64,000 bases of DNA from Glandiceps talaboti (Eukaryota > Hemichordata > Enteropneusta > Spengelidae): assembly GCF_964340395.1 (NCBI RefSeq), contig NC_135568.1, positions 19,367,710 through 19,431,709 of the forward strand, read 5' to 3'. Below the pieces are notes generated by a model. That model was not told where the DNA came from. It ran no database searches and saw only the letters and a list, made by a program, of their open reading frames with translations. This document shows, in pieces, positions 1 to 11,459 of this stretch; the first letter of the stretch is position 1, and every line of letters starts with the position of its first letter. The position numbers and the translations under genes were made by a program.

Positions 1-392
1 AACGCCTTTATACAGGAATACCAGCCTATCTAACATCAGATTTTAATCAGATTGTTAGAAAGGCGTTCGCCCAGGAAAAAAAACTCACGTAAAAGACGCA
101 ATAACGATGGAATAAAGGTAAATACAGGAATACCAGCCTATCTAACATCAGATTTTAATCAGATTGTTAGAATGGCGTTCGCCCAGGAAAAAAAAACTCA
201 CGTAAAAGACGCAATAACGATGGAATAAAGGTAAATACAGGAATACCAGCCTATCTAACATCAGATCTTAATCAGATTGTTAGAAAGGCGTTCGCCCAGA
301 AAAAAAAACTCACGTAAAAGACGCAATAACGATGGAAGAAAGGTAAATGCAGGAATACCAGCCTATCTAACATCAGATTTTAATCAGATTGC
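1..392. repeat. 112-bp tandem repeat, about 3.3 copies, cut by window edge
   Basis: The motif TACAGGAATACCAGCC recurs at 11, 123 and 235 and as TGCAGGAATACC at 348, so the period is 112-113 bp. Copies differ by single bases and by the length of an A run. The array stops near 392 where the segmental-duplication sequence begins. It probably extends left of the window. No coding role is apparent. Confidence 0.95.
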
Positions 393-519
393 AGTGATCA
401 CGGCTGCGGAAAACGTCGCAGAGATGTGTTCGAATAGCAACTCACGTGAACTGGCGATACATTCTTCGAGACTTTTAGAAGTCGAACATAGTTACTATGC
501 ACAACGAAAGTTGTCAATG

Positions 520-652
520 TAAATAGAACGTGGAAATGTTGGACTGTTTTTTCAGTGATAGCAAAGTTATGTGGTTTATAGATCCACTTACATTACCTTG
601 AAAATTATTTTCCCCAGACGAGCTTCTTTGTCCATATTAACATGTACTCAAG
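520..652 (+). pseudogene. Broken copy of a membrane-anchor exon (copy 1)
   Basis: This stretch matches the membrane exon at 14447-14709 and keeps the splice donor (AAG then GTAAGA at 653). One G is missing in the TGGGAAATG stretch, which shifts the frame just before the hydrophobic segment, and an in-frame stop follows. No match to the coiled-coil exon is visible downstream. It is therefore a non-functional relic of the family whose fullest member is at 14447-15183. Confidence 0.7.
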
Positions 653-1001
653 GTAAGATAGAAAGTCTTTTCTTGTCAAATAAGATATCCAAATCTATAT
701 CTTTTTCAAGACTGAATTCACTCATGTTATTCTCCAAAGTTCAGGTGCGTTGTTTGTGATATGCATTCCTTTGATCATACAGGTGATTAGTAATACCATT
801 TATTAAGTTATTGATGACAAAGAGAAGTAGACTAAAGATTTACACACTCGTCATTCTTAGTTGAAACTAAATATTTTCACTTGTCATTTTAATGTAAGAT
901 CTAACCGTATTTGTCTGAGAAGCAAAACTAGCCGAAGATTTTAAATTGTTTTTGTATTCATTTACTCTTGAACAATATAAAGTGTGAAATGTGGCCAGTA
1001 A

Positions 1002-1210
1002 CTATAGTATGGTCAACCATGTGAAATACAATTATCACTGTGAGTATATTATAGCTGTTAACAAAGACATACTTTAGTACTTGAAAGGCACTGTAACAAA
1101 TGGATAACAATACACCATCTTATTATGTAAAACAAGAGCAACTTATATTGTAAACAACTGAAGTTACCAATAAAAATCTTATAAATATAAAAACAACCTA
1201 TAGTATGGTC
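1002..1210. repeat. 196-bp indel bounded by 13-bp direct repeats
   Basis: CTATAGTATGGTC occurs at 1002-1014 and again at 1198-1210. Copy 2 of the segmental duplication has the motif once (16591-16603) and lacks the intervening DNA. Either copy 2 lost the stretch by slippage between the repeats or copy 1 gained an insertion with a 13-bp target duplication. The interior shows no inverted ends. Confidence 0.8.
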
Positions 1211-2780
1211 GTTCATATATTTATATGTCTGAATATACATTAACTGGGACCCCTCCAGATAAGAGAGTTGATTTGTTGTTTGTACTACAATGATAATACT
1301 GTCTTGTAAAACTGTTGCATATGTCAATGAGAGTCAAACAGTCAAAAGTGCATGTGAGCAAGTAGAGTTTATTTTCGACAATTTAAATTTCTTGAAACAT
1401 TTACTTTCGTCGAAAAATTGGAAGAAAAGTTCGTAAATCACCAACAAATTTCAACAAAAATGAAAACTTATCTGAATTAAATAATGTTAACATGAAATAG
1501 AAAATGTGTATTACTTCGAAATACTACAAATAAATAGTTAAAGATCCAACCCTCTCCTCACATCACATCACAACTAACAGTGGTGGCAGTGGTGGGATGC
1601 CAAAAAATCATATAAGAAATGCAATAAATAGATAATAGAAGATTGGTCATAGTAACATTTGACCCTCCCCTAATTCGATTTCATAAAATACTACACCCCA
1701 CACCCCCAACCAAAATTCTCACTCGGTACCCCCGCCGGCCAAACTCTACAGGTATTAGTGAAGAAAAAGAATACTATTCTTAGCCTGTACGGCTTGGCAT
1801 GGAGGAGTGGCTTGAAATTTTAGTGATAGAGATTTAAATGAAAGTCATCAAAAATCGCAAATATCTTAATTAATAAATCTAACTTCACAATTGTTACGTT
1901 TGTATTTTTAAAAGGCTAAATCTCACTTTTTTATTAAACAAGCAAGCTGGAGGCGAAGATTTTACATAATCTTTATCAACGAGTGCGGGCGCTGTTCAAT
2001 GTATGTTGAACACCCATAAACCTGTGCGCTACACTGGGCGACGTACTCATACTATAGTCTATGATGTTTTCCTAAATGATACGAATCCTGCTACTAGTAC
2101 TACAGATGTATCAATATACGCTCTATACTATAAGACAATTTAAAGGTAGGGGAAATATATTCAAGACAAAAAATTGCAATATTTAGACTGTAGACAAGGA
2201 ACACAACAAATTACGAAATACTACGCGGACATGAGCACTCCGTGACGACTGTACGAACACATTTTATTAGTGTTCAAAGATCTTTTGAAAGTGACAGATG
2301 CCTGACCTGACGTAACACTTTTCAAAGATTCCAGACTGTTTCTCCAGGGCGAGACTCGGGGACTGCAATCCATGGATACATATTCTTCAATTTCCAATGC
2401 GAAATGTAGCTATAAACTCCAGAGTCTGACGACAGTACCGCAAGCAGCAATGGATAAAATTCTTCGAAAATGTAACCTCTTTATGTCATTTATGATTATG
2501 GTAACCCATATCTATGTTTTATTCTCGCCTCTCTCCAGGAAACCAGGAGACAGTTGAACATTCCGTTCAGTCAACTGAAATGCACGATTGACTACGTCAG
2601 AGACCCAGGTCCATGATATCTGAAGACGTCATCTGCGTAAAACCTGAAGTTGAAATGGATCATTGTGACAATACATATAAATGGATGCAGAAACATTTTA
2701 ATACTATGTGTCTATGAGATTTAAGCTACCATTTGTGGCTATTTTATACAGTAACACAGAAAGTTTTTTTTGCAGGAAAA
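1211..2780. other. Duplicated non-coding stretch, no gene seen
   Basis: AT-rich sequence shared with copy 2. It contains the intact target site of the Harbinger-like element (TTA at 2140-2142), which is filled in copy 2. The reading frame at 2372-2557 has no recognisable features and is in a stretch that differs by small indels between the copies, so I do not call it a gene. Confidence 0.6.
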
Positions 2781-2786
2781 AGCACA

Positions 2787-2916
2787 TAAGTAAGTAAGTG
2801 AGTGAGTGAGTGAGTGAGTGAGTGAGTTAGTTAGTTAGTGAACTGTGACAGACAGGCAGACAAACAAATAAACAAACACATATGTACGTACGTACGTACG
2901 TACGTACGTACGTACA
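2787..2916. repeat. Microsatellites (GAGT)n and (ACGT)n
   Basis: A GTGA/GAGT run ending in GTTA units is followed by a GACAGGCAGACAAAC stretch and then a perfect ACGT run near 2884-2916. The equivalent tracts in copy 2 (20221-20355) differ in length: the GAGT run is longer there and the ACGT run shorter, which is normal for slippage after duplication. Confidence 0.95.
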
Positions 2917-3540
2917 GGCCTGTATAATACTATTGAAATAATATACTATGTTTCTATATATATACTATCTGTACAAACACCATTATAGGTATATTATGTC
3001 AATTATCATGACTATGAACCACTTAGAACAAGTTTATGGCTTTCAATGAATAAAAAGAAGTAAAAAGAACTTTTACAAGTGACCATAATTCAGTAGGTCT
3101 CAGTAGGTGAAATGAATTACAAAATTTACGTTTTAGCATTGAACCTAATCTGAATGACTATTTCCACAGTTGCAGTTGACCTCTAGGTGGCAGTATGATC
3201 ACTGCAGCCAATTATAAATGTTTGGTACTGTGTGCCCCTATCTCTGGTTGATCTTGATTTTGGGATTACAGTGTCAGATGTTGATATCCTCTGTGATCTT
3301 TCTTAAAAATACATGCTAGAATGTGTCAATATAAAATGGAAATGGAGTCCCAGTCAATGTTATGCTTGTATAGTATTGAGTGTTTAGCTAAAGGAACATC
3401 ACATACACTATTGTGTGAGTGTAACATGATTATTAAATTGGCACAGGCTGACAATCATATATGTCTGTAAACATGAAAATACTTACAAAACCTTCAATGT
3501 ACTTAATATTCTAGTATAATGTTAATGTTGATGTATACCT
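2917..3540. other. Duplicated non-coding stretch, no gene seen
   Basis: Shared almost base for base with 20356-20953 except for a 26-bp gap near 3080. No long open frame and no recognisable motif. Confidence 0.6.
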
Positions 3541-3563
3541 TCTAATAGTGTCTATTACACACT

Positions 3564-3607
3564 ATTACACCCGACGATCCTTCTGGTGAAACGGTCCGTA
3601 GTGTAAT
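3564..3607 (+). ncRNA. Hammerhead-ribozyme-like fold, motif 1
   Basis: A perfect 7-bp stem I is formed by ATTACAC (3564-3570) and GTGTAAT (3601-3607). Between them lie CCGACGA (3571-3577, in the place of the core CUGANGA), a short stem-loop, GAAA (3588-3591), a 2-bp stem with a 3-nt loop, and GTA ending at 3600 as the expected cleavage site. This order is the hammerhead layout with a minimal stem III known from Penelope-like elements. Against it: core U4 is C, and the first stem II pair would be T-T. The motif also reads as protein (DDPSGET), a pattern I associate, from memory and unverified, with Penelope-like reading-frame ends. It is probably a decayed copy. Confidence 0.45.
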
Positions 3608-3703
3608 TCCACAATGTAATATCAGACTCGTCTTCTTTCATTTTTATGTATGATAGCTCTCCAAGGTGATCGAGCACTCTACTTGGCGAAAGAAGAATGA
3701 AAT

Positions 3704-3713
<10 letters not shown>

Positions 3714-3750
<37 letters not shown>
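3714..3750. repeat. (TA)n microsatellite
   Basis: Uninterrupted TA dinucleotides between the first hammerhead-like region and the inverted repeat. A second short TA tract lies at 3962-3976, on the far side of the inverted repeat. Confidence 0.95.
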
Positions 3751-3756
<6 letters not shown>

Positions 3757-3780
3757 TTGGTAATTCTGGAACTCTTTCTT

Positions 3781-3830
3781 TGTTGTAACTCGGAGTTTCA
3801 CGCATCGTGTGATCATCAGACAATGTTGTC
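3781..3830 (-). ncRNA. Hammerhead-ribozyme-like fold, motif 2 (perfect core)
   Basis: Read on the minus strand, TTGT is followed by a perfect CTGATGA core, a stem-loop (CACACGATGCG, one mismatch), GAAA, a short CTCCGAG stem-loop, TT and then ACAA, which pairs with the first TTGT as stem I. All of the invariant CUGANGA and GAAA positions are present. The odd point is a T-T pairing at the base of stem II. It also encodes DDHTMRET, similar in pattern to motif 1. Activity cannot be judged by eye. Confidence 0.5.
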
Positions 3831-3831
3831 A

Positions 3832-3874
3832 GTTGTTTGATGATCGCACGATGCGTGAAACTCCGAGTTACAAC
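3832..3874 (+). ncRNA. Hammerhead-ribozyme-like fold, motif 3
   Basis: GTTGT (3832-3836) pairs perfectly with ACAAC (3870-3874) as stem I. TTGATGA (3837-3843) sits at the core with C3 changed to T, stem II is a perfect CGCA/TGCG hairpin, GAAA is at 3857-3860, and GTT ending at 3869 is the cleavage triplet. It is the mirror copy of motif 2 within the inverted repeat. Confidence 0.45.
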
Positions 3875-3904
3875 CAAGAAAGAGTTCCAGAACTACCAAA
3901 ACTA

Positions 3905-4212
3905 TTGCGCTCTGCCACTGCGGTATAGAGCACTGTCTTAGCAGATTGACACTCACCAAGTTATATATATATATATCTGTTTGTCTGTGTGTGTGTTTTA
4001 GATAAAAGTATAAACAAAGCAGATAATTCTTTGTCATGATTTGGCTATACTTTCATCTTTCAACAAAACTTTGTCCCAATTTTATTTAAATTACAGTCCA
4101 GTTGTTGAAAATCTAACATTTTAAAGCTGCACTGGCTGGAGTTGGTCAGTTATTTTCATACATTACTAGTCTAGTTCCTGACGACCGTGTTCCAATTTTA
4201 TCCAACGTTTAT
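3905..4212. other. No gene seen
   Basis: A TA tract, a TCTG/GTGT tract and AT-rich unique sequence. Confidence 0.6.
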
Positions 4213-4778
4213 AAGGGACAGGAGGTTTTTAACTCTAAAAAGTCATTTTTGAGACTATTCAGACATTTTCAGAAAATAATTTCCAAGCTTTACAAGACAG
4301 CACCAACATGTAAAAAGCAACTAAATCAGGTTGAAATATTTTTGAAATATAGTTTGATAGGATCTTGACAGTAAGAGGTAGGGGGAAGATCTTGAGACTG
4401 AGATGTGTACACCTCATGTGGGGGAGGGGGTCCTATGGGGTCTCCCACTAGAAGCCCTGGAGGTTTTTTGAGACTATTCTGACCCTTTCAGACAATAATT
4501 TCCAAGTCTTACAAGACAACGCCAACATGTAAAAAGCAACTACATAAGGTTGAAATACGTTTGAAATATACTTTGAAAGCATCTTGACAGTAAGAGGGGA
4601 AGAGCTTGAGACTGGGATAAGTCCACCTCACGTGGGGGTCTGAGGGGGGTCATTGAAGAAAGGATTTTTTTCTTCCATCACAATCTAAAACACAATGACC
4701 CCCCCCCCCCCCCATTTACAATTTTCAAAACAGCATGACCCCTCTACTGTCAATTTCAAAAACTGACCAGTCCCTTGG
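4213..4778. mobile_element. Decayed, deleted copy of the 17545-19580 Harbinger-like family
   Basis: The right end (about 4655-4778) matches the right end of the intact element: CCATCACAAT, an ACACAATGACCCCC tract, and CTGACCAGTCCC as a one-mismatch version of the terminal repeat. The interior holds two of the element's internal repeat units of roughly 270 bp. The left end is reduced to GGGAC joined directly to internal sequence, so the left terminal part is deleted. No matching target duplication is visible. Confidence 0.75.
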
Positions 4779-6609
4779 AATGTTTAAAAAAATGTTTTGT
4801 TAGGTCCAAACTTATTTTTATTTATACTAACATAATATTGTACACTGTGTACAGTATCACATCACCTGCCGATCAATTATTTTTGTAGCTATATACACAA
4901 TAAATAAAATCAAATTGATTTTATGGTCCATACCCAAAACTCAGTACCCTCAGTGGTAATCATGATTTCAACCTGTTTCTGTACTGCTTATGGATAATGA
5001 TGACCACTATAATTGTTGGTGTTTTAACAGTTTTCAGTCAATGTGTTGTGGTTGTCTGATCAAAGAAATGATATGTTTTGTACAAAATATATGTTTTATG
5101 TTTTGTACATTTTATGATGCAAAATGATATTTGAGTCTGTCAACTTAACAATTAATTATTTCTATTTCAAGGGATGCATTCAGCTATCCAATGGCTATTT
5201 GTACAATTGCATCTTATTTACATGTATTTATAGACAATGTACAAACCAAGTTATTGTGTTCAAACAGAAAATGTAGATATACCCAATCATTCTGTCTGGA
5301 CCACCTGTGTCTATGTCACTGGATGAAGTGCTAAAAATACAAATCAAAACCTTTCAATCCCCATTAATTATGCCAATATTTCATAAATTATGCCGGAGAA
5401 GGTATAAATATGTTATTCTTCCATATTTTCCTTCAATCAAAAGGAAAATACTCATGAACCAAGAGTTTTAAAATTTGTCACTGATCATCTTCAGACTCTT
5501 GACAAGGCCCCTTAGGTCACTCGTGTTTTCCATGGCTGAAAGAAGAAATATTTGGGAAATAAATATCTAATTTTCCCATTTAAAATATTTACATCTTGTT
5601 ATCTGTAATACACAAACTTGAATCAACTTTGTCATTTACAGTAATCGATATAAGATATTTATCTAATCTTGAAGAAAAACATACACCAAGAATGACATTT
5701 GTGCAAGTTTTAAATTTGTAAATTTTAGTTTAAATTAACAAATCATTTAAATAGCATTTTGATTATTTGAAATTGTATAGAATATGTTTGAATTATTACT
5801 GTGATCACCCTTTTATTAAATCATATACATGGAACAATTATATGTGCAATATGCTGGTAAATCCATTCTATTTTAAGTTACACTTCATGTATATACATGC
5901 ATGTATGACTGAACACCAAGTTTGGATTCTGCAATTCAATTACTTGTATAGTAGTTGCATAGTATTATAGAGTGCTCTGGACACCTCCCTACATGAGCAT
6001 GCACCAAAAATTACCCCAACTGCACATGTACCTACAAAATGTTATAGAGACATAGACTCAGTTTGATTATTTTCATGTATTGATTGCTATTGAGTAGGAC
6101 TCCCATGAGGCAATGCTTGCCCATCACAAGGAGCTAACGTGAACAGTGAATAAGGAGAAAGTTTCAAATATGTATTTCTAGGCAACTGTGCATAACATAA
6201 GTGATGTAAAATCATGAAGTGACTTCAGATTACAGTGTTTATATACAAAATGCCTTTATTTCCATTAGTAGAAACTTGCCCTTTAGTTTACCCCCCTTAA
6301 TGCATTGGATAATAACCCTTGGATGGTAATCTCACATTGTAATCCCCAATCTCACTATAAATGGGGCAGTACATTTGCAAACAGGACATTTGGTTATGAG
6401 GTGTACACATCATATTTATTATTGTTTTATAGTTTAAAGATAGTCAGCCAAGTAGTGAAAAGGAGATAATACCGACTCCATCACATGGCATCTATAGATC
6501 TGGCTATAAGGGCAAAACTTTCTTCAACAATATTAGTAATTTGTGGAGGAAATCTGTTGGAGAATTCAACATTCTGAAAATTGGTAAAAGTTGGATTCAA
6601 TTCCAACAC
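4779..6609. other. No gene or structured repeat seen
   Basis: AT-rich sequence. The frame at 5767-5970 is short, low complexity and lacks any recognisable domain or splice context. Confidence 0.6.
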
Positions 6610-6785
6610 TTCTTGCAATAGTACTAGTGCTATTGCTGGGTGCGAGTATTCAATTCCCACATTTCTTACAATAGTGCTATTACCGAGTGCTAGTATTCAA
6701 TTTCCACATTTCTTGTAGTAGTGCTATTACCGAGTGCTAGTATTCAATTTCCACATTTCTTGTAGTAGTACTATTACCAGGGGCT
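6610..6785. repeat. Short ancestral-type version of the 51-bp minisatellite
   Basis: About four units with the phrase GAGTGCTAGTATTCAAT followed by TTCCCACATTTCTTGCAATAG-like sequence, at a spacing of about 47 bp. The same unit makes up the 11-kb array at 36785-47960. Here it lies upstream of block A, just as the large array lies upstream of block B, so this is probably the unexpanded state. Confidence 0.9.
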
Positions 6786-7239
6786 AGTCAATAGCCGTAG
6801 AGCCATATTTTAAGTACGATCATTATTTTGTTGGGACTAACTTTGTTGACATCTTCAAGACAATGGGTATTTTCACCCAAATATTTATCCCCAATGGACG
6901 AAGCCCGGTGATGAAGTAGGGGTTGGGGGGGGGGGGGGGGGCTACTGTATTTGGTCAAATGCACATGTCCATGTGTCTGTTTGTGTGTGCATGCATGCAT
7001 CCCTCTATCATTGTATACTCACCTGTATTTCATACAAAGGTGTGCAGCCCAAGTTGAAAACATCTACCAATCTACTTGATCAATTGTTAGGGGTTCCAGT
7101 CACAAACAGACCCATCTTGGGGAAATCTTCCGATTATTCACCTTTATTATGTTGATGTGAAGATTTGTCCAAAGCAATGCCATGGGATGTCAGAAACAGT
7201 AATCCACATATGCAGGCTACTTTGACATTGGCAATAATG
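6786..7239. other. No gene; poly-G tract
   Basis: Contains a G run at about 6927-6942 that could form a G-quadruplex on the plus strand. No coding signal. Confidence 0.6.
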
Positions 7240-7997
7240 GTTGAATGGCGGCTATATTTATTGTCAAATTTGACATTTTGTGCACTAACCCAGACTGTAC
7301 TAGCAGTTTAATACATAGAAATCAAAATTAAATTACTTAACCAGTGTTATTTATAATGAGCTTCAAGACCTTGACATTGCTTTTTTTTGGTGACCTTGCC
7401 AATGATGACAAAATTTTGATCATATTTGTCACAACAAATTCAGCATTAACTTGTAAGTTGAAATACTGGTGACTGTCTTTGATGAAGACTTATGAAAATT
7501 TGTCACTGTATCAATAACTTTCAGATGAATATTTGAGGCTACATCATTTTTCATCTGCATTATTGACATTACAAATCAATTGTAGATGAACAACAAAAAG
7601 TTAGTAAAGAATTTATAGATGACACTTACCATTCATAGCTGTTAGGTGTAGGTGATGTATATTTGATATTCTGCAGACGTACTATGTAATAGATATTGCC
7701 TTGAAATACACAGCCAGATATGATAGTACTTTCTCTTGGTCATTATGCCAACAATTATTTAGACTGAGAATGTAGTCATACTCGTATGGTAATTCTGGCA
7801 ATATGGTCCCCTGGATTTTGAAGAGTTTGATATTTAATTTTATTACATAAATTTTAGTTTAATTTTAGCACATTTTGACTTCTGATGATAAAACTTCCTC
7901 TTGGAAAATTTCTTGATGTAAATAGTATCGAATTCACTTTATTTCTGTATGTTATTTTGGTATGCTTTACCATGCTTGCTATGGCATGTTGTTATGC

Positions 7998-8004
7998 AAT
8001 AAAA

Positions 8005-8038
<34 letters not shown>
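7998..8038. repeat. (GATT)n microsatellite
   Basis: About ten perfect TGAT/GATT units. Absent from block B at the same place, so it grew in block A only. Confidence 0.95.
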
Positions 8039-8547
8039 ATAATTGATAATTTTTTAACGTTTGTGGTGAAATTGATTAAATGATTGATAGCTCTATGAGC
8101 TCGGTGGAATTTGGGCAGCATTCAAAATTGATTACTCTAAAATCCATATTATCTAGTCAATGCTAGGGGTATCATTGCAGCCAACGCAACTCATTGTCGC
8201 CAATTCGACTCACCATACAAGCGGACACCTGATTCAACGTTTTTCTTTATTTTCATGGGGAGGGGTAACACACATACACATAATGCTTAACAGCAAATCA
8301 TGAATAGAGTTATAATGGAATGTGCCATTATAACTCTAAACCAAACATACAGAAAGTTAAAAGGGATGGGGACTTGATTGTATTGGTGTAATGTAACTGT
8401 TGAATGTGTACGCGCAGCGAATAAAAGCGGATCGAGACACGGCGGAAATTGAGACGACGGCAAAACTGCGGAAGTTTGTGAGGTGTATGTGTGTTTGTTA
8501 TGAGAGAAAGACCATGAACAACAAATGAAAAATATAACCAACAGAAG

Positions 8548-8705
8548 GACTAACCAACGAACCATTGCCAACCAACCAACAAACCATTGCCAACCAACCA
8601 ACCAACAAAACATTGCCAACCAACCAACCAACAAACCATTGCCAACCAACCATTGCCAACCAAACAACTAACCAACCATTGCCAACCAACCGACAAACTA
8701 ATCAA
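8548..8705. repeat. CCAACCAA / CCATTGCCAACC low-complexity repeat
   Basis: Irregular units built from ACCAACCAAC and CCATTGCCAACC. Block B has a much shorter version at about 49335-49380. The tryptophan/valine-rich minus-strand frames here are translations of this repeat. Confidence 0.9.
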
Positions 8706-9016
8706 CCATAGAGACCCATCTAGTCAGAGAAAACCAAAAACCACAGTAACAAACCAGACATACTGAAATGGGATAACAGAAAATCAATGGGGTGCTGTAT
8801 GTATATGTCAATATGTAATATGTGATCACGCGCAGCGACGACAACGGACCGAGATGCGAGGTAGATGATGACGCGAATATGATGACCGGTGCCGGAGATG
8901 CAGAAAGTAATGTTTTTAATGTTTGTATGTTGGAAGGGGTGGGGTGGGGATGGGGGTGAGTTAAAAGAGCAATCATTCATGCAGGCATACATACTAAAAA
9001 AAACTCATAAACTTAC

Positions 9017-9075
9017 TTGGTGCTGATGTCTGAAACTGTTTTTCTGTTCTTCTAAACTCCTCCAACGTCCAGTTC
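9017..9075 (-). pseudogene. Possible exon relic, block A
   Basis: On the minus strand a frame reads EEFRRTEKQFQTSAP and runs into a consensus splice donor GTAAGT (9011-9016). Block B carries the same phrase with EQF at the start (from 49681 upward) and the same donor. Conservation of both frame and donor between diverged copies suggests coding origin. A neighbouring exon (9220-9240, EARLDKDGQM) lies upstream on the same strand, but in block A the second exon's donor has been lost by deletion. Confidence 0.35.
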
Positions 9076-10199
9076 TACTAATAAAATAACTTGAAAATAC
9101 AATTTGATATATAAATTACACTTCAAAAGATAACATAACTGTAAAATACACCTCAGTATCGTAGTAATCAAATACATCAATCAGTCTTGGGTCTTCTTAT
9201 CTTATCATTTGTCCATCTTTGTCGAGCCTGGCTTCCTGAAAATAAACTTGCATGCAAATTTTATTAATACAGTTTTGTTAATGTTATGTTTTATTGATAA
9301 ATAATGAAGAAATACATTCAATATAAATTACATTTACCAAAGTGCTCCCATATGGCTGACATCAAATTTTCATGGTTCTAATTTGGAGACAATAATTTTT
9401 TATGAAATGGGTGCACTTGCACAGGTTTGGGAAATTACTCTAAAGAAAGAACTGCAAGTATAGATTTGCATAAACTGTATAATTAAATGATTTTTTATTG
9501 TCTTACTGTTTCTCCCTGAAAAATTGATCAAGAATAAGTCAAGCGAAAGCATTTTTACACTATCAAATTTATTAATATGACATAGCTTTGATTAAAGTTG
9601 TACAAAATGGGTAGAATTTGTATGTGTTATCATAATGTGTATTTTTGGCCTATTTCAGAGAATTTAAAATTATTTTTTGCAGAACTATGGGGAGGGGGGG
9701 GGGGAGGGGGGTGGGGCTGTGCAACTTCCATAGGTGACCACATGGGGAACGTCTGCTAGAAAGCAGGGTATTCTTTTCTGGGCTGGAATACTTGGGAAAA
9801 CCATGCTCAACTGGACCGATATATTTTGCTTCAATTGCAGCTTAGAATAATTCTTTAATTTTCAAAAAGTTGTTACAATTCTTAAAAGTGAGATTTCATT
9901 TTCCAAAAGACAATTAATTTGATCAGTTTTTAGCTATTTCATCACACAAACAGACGTCTGTATCTATCATAGATCTGTACAGTATCTATTTTGTGCTATA
10001 AAGTTGGTATTAGAAAGTGTCTCCATTTTTGGGTATGTAGTATGACAACAGTAAGGGCTTGGTGATCCCAGCAAAGCCTCCTAGTATCATTTCACACAGA
10101 GTTGTCCTGTCATATGAACATGTTTAATGAGAGTAATCCATAATACCAATACTATTTCAAATTCAAGTGCAATTAATTATGAAAGGAAAATTAGAAATT

Positions 10200-10380
10200 A
10201 TAATAGTCATTGGTGCCTAATTATGTGCTTATTTATTATATATTATTATTTATCATATATTAGTATTTATCATATATTAGTATTTATTATATTAGTACTT
10301 ATTACTTATTAGTGATTATTTATTATATGTTATTATTATTACCCTAAAGTTATTATTATCATTATTGTTATTAAGATAGA
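10200..10380. repeat. AT-rich degenerate tandem repeat (TAGTATTTATCATATAT)
   Basis: Units of about 20 bp and TATT/ATTATT runs. The corresponding stretch of block B (51150-51300) has a different unit number. Confidence 0.85.
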
Positions 10381-11459
10381 ATTTAATAGAAGGGCCGGCA
10401 AAGAAAATTTATCTTAAGTGTGCTTCTTTGAACTAGTATTGGCAAAATAAACCACTTTCATTAATTTTGTTCACATGACCATGTATCCCAGGATGAGGTG
10501 GGCAACTCTTTGTGAAATGACATAGGGAGGCTATGTTGAAACCCCCAAAACCCAAACTGTTGTCATAATACACACCTTAAAAAGGGTATGACCCTTCCTT
10601 ATACCAACTGTATCACTCAAAATACATACTATACAGGTCTATAATACATGCCGATGTTAGTTCATATGATGTAATACCTAAAAACTGATCAAAAGAATTA
10701 TTTTTTTGAGAAATGAAATCTTACTTTTAGCAATTGTAAGAATTATTTTGAAAATTACATAATCATTTTGAGCTACAATTAAAATAAAATCTACCAGTCT
10801 AGATGGGTAAGGTTTTCCAAAATCTTCTGGCTCAGAAAAGTATATACCCTATGTCATACCTTATGACATACAAACTTTCCAACAGACCCTCCCCATATGG
10901 TTCATGGGAGTTGCCCCAGCTATGTATTCATGAATGGTAATTTTTGTAATTGCTCAAGGTCAGGTTTCAAAAGAAAGCTAGTTAGTTGAATTAATTATGC
11001 ACTAAATATTGATTTTTGATTACAAATATGGCCGCCAATTACATTTGCATATGTCGAAAAAAAGAACGACATGCATATTTTCCATATGACATGTCACCTT
11101 TGTGCCAGTTTTGAAAGAAATCGGATATTACAAGTCAGAGAAATGACATATTACGGACAGATGGAAGCCCATTGTAATAGTCACACACTTTGGGGGACTA
11201 AAAATGCTTTTGCTGGACAAATTCTGTTCCCTTTTCTAAACATTGTAATCTCTGCTTGACATAGAAATATAACCATAATATTTGTGTTCAAAATTTCAAT
11301 TGATAAATATTGAATCAAACTTTTCTGCTAGCAATACTCGTTTTAGTGATGTGCACAAATTTTAGATTTAGCAAAACCAATTGCAACCTACTGGAGCATT
11401 TTGGTTTACACCAGTTGTATTTCTATTTTTATTTATACTGCCATTGTAAAAATAATTAT

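Larger units (their letters stand above)
405..3541. repeat. Segmental duplication, copy 1 (partner 16027-20953)
   Basis: Nearly every line from about 405 to 3541 can be matched by eye to 16027-20953 in the same orientation with only scattered mismatches and small indels. Copy 1 has an extra 26 bp near 450 and an extra 196 bp at 1002-1197, and it lacks the 2036-bp transposon of copy 2. The match ends abruptly at 3541/20953. The block holds a broken membrane exon, microsatellites and otherwise no recognisable gene. The high similarity suggests a recent event, about 15.6 kb apart in direct orientation. Confidence 0.93.
3752..3904. repeat. Long inverted repeat, 73-bp arms
   Basis: The left arm (3752-3824) and right arm (3832-3904) are reverse complements with only a few mismatches around a loop of under 10 bp. 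Each arm contains a hammerhead-like core, so the two ribozyme-like RNAs would be encoded head to head. TA tracts flank the structure. Inverted terminal copies of this kind occur in Penelope-like elements, whose pseudo-LTRs often carry hammerheads; a simple foldback element is the alternative. Confidence 0.9.

Noticed and set aside
8287-8992. Tryptophan-rich and other minus-strand frames as membrane proteins
   Set aside because: They translate the CCAACC repeat, and the corresponding frames in blocks B and C differ by indels, so no protein is conserved.
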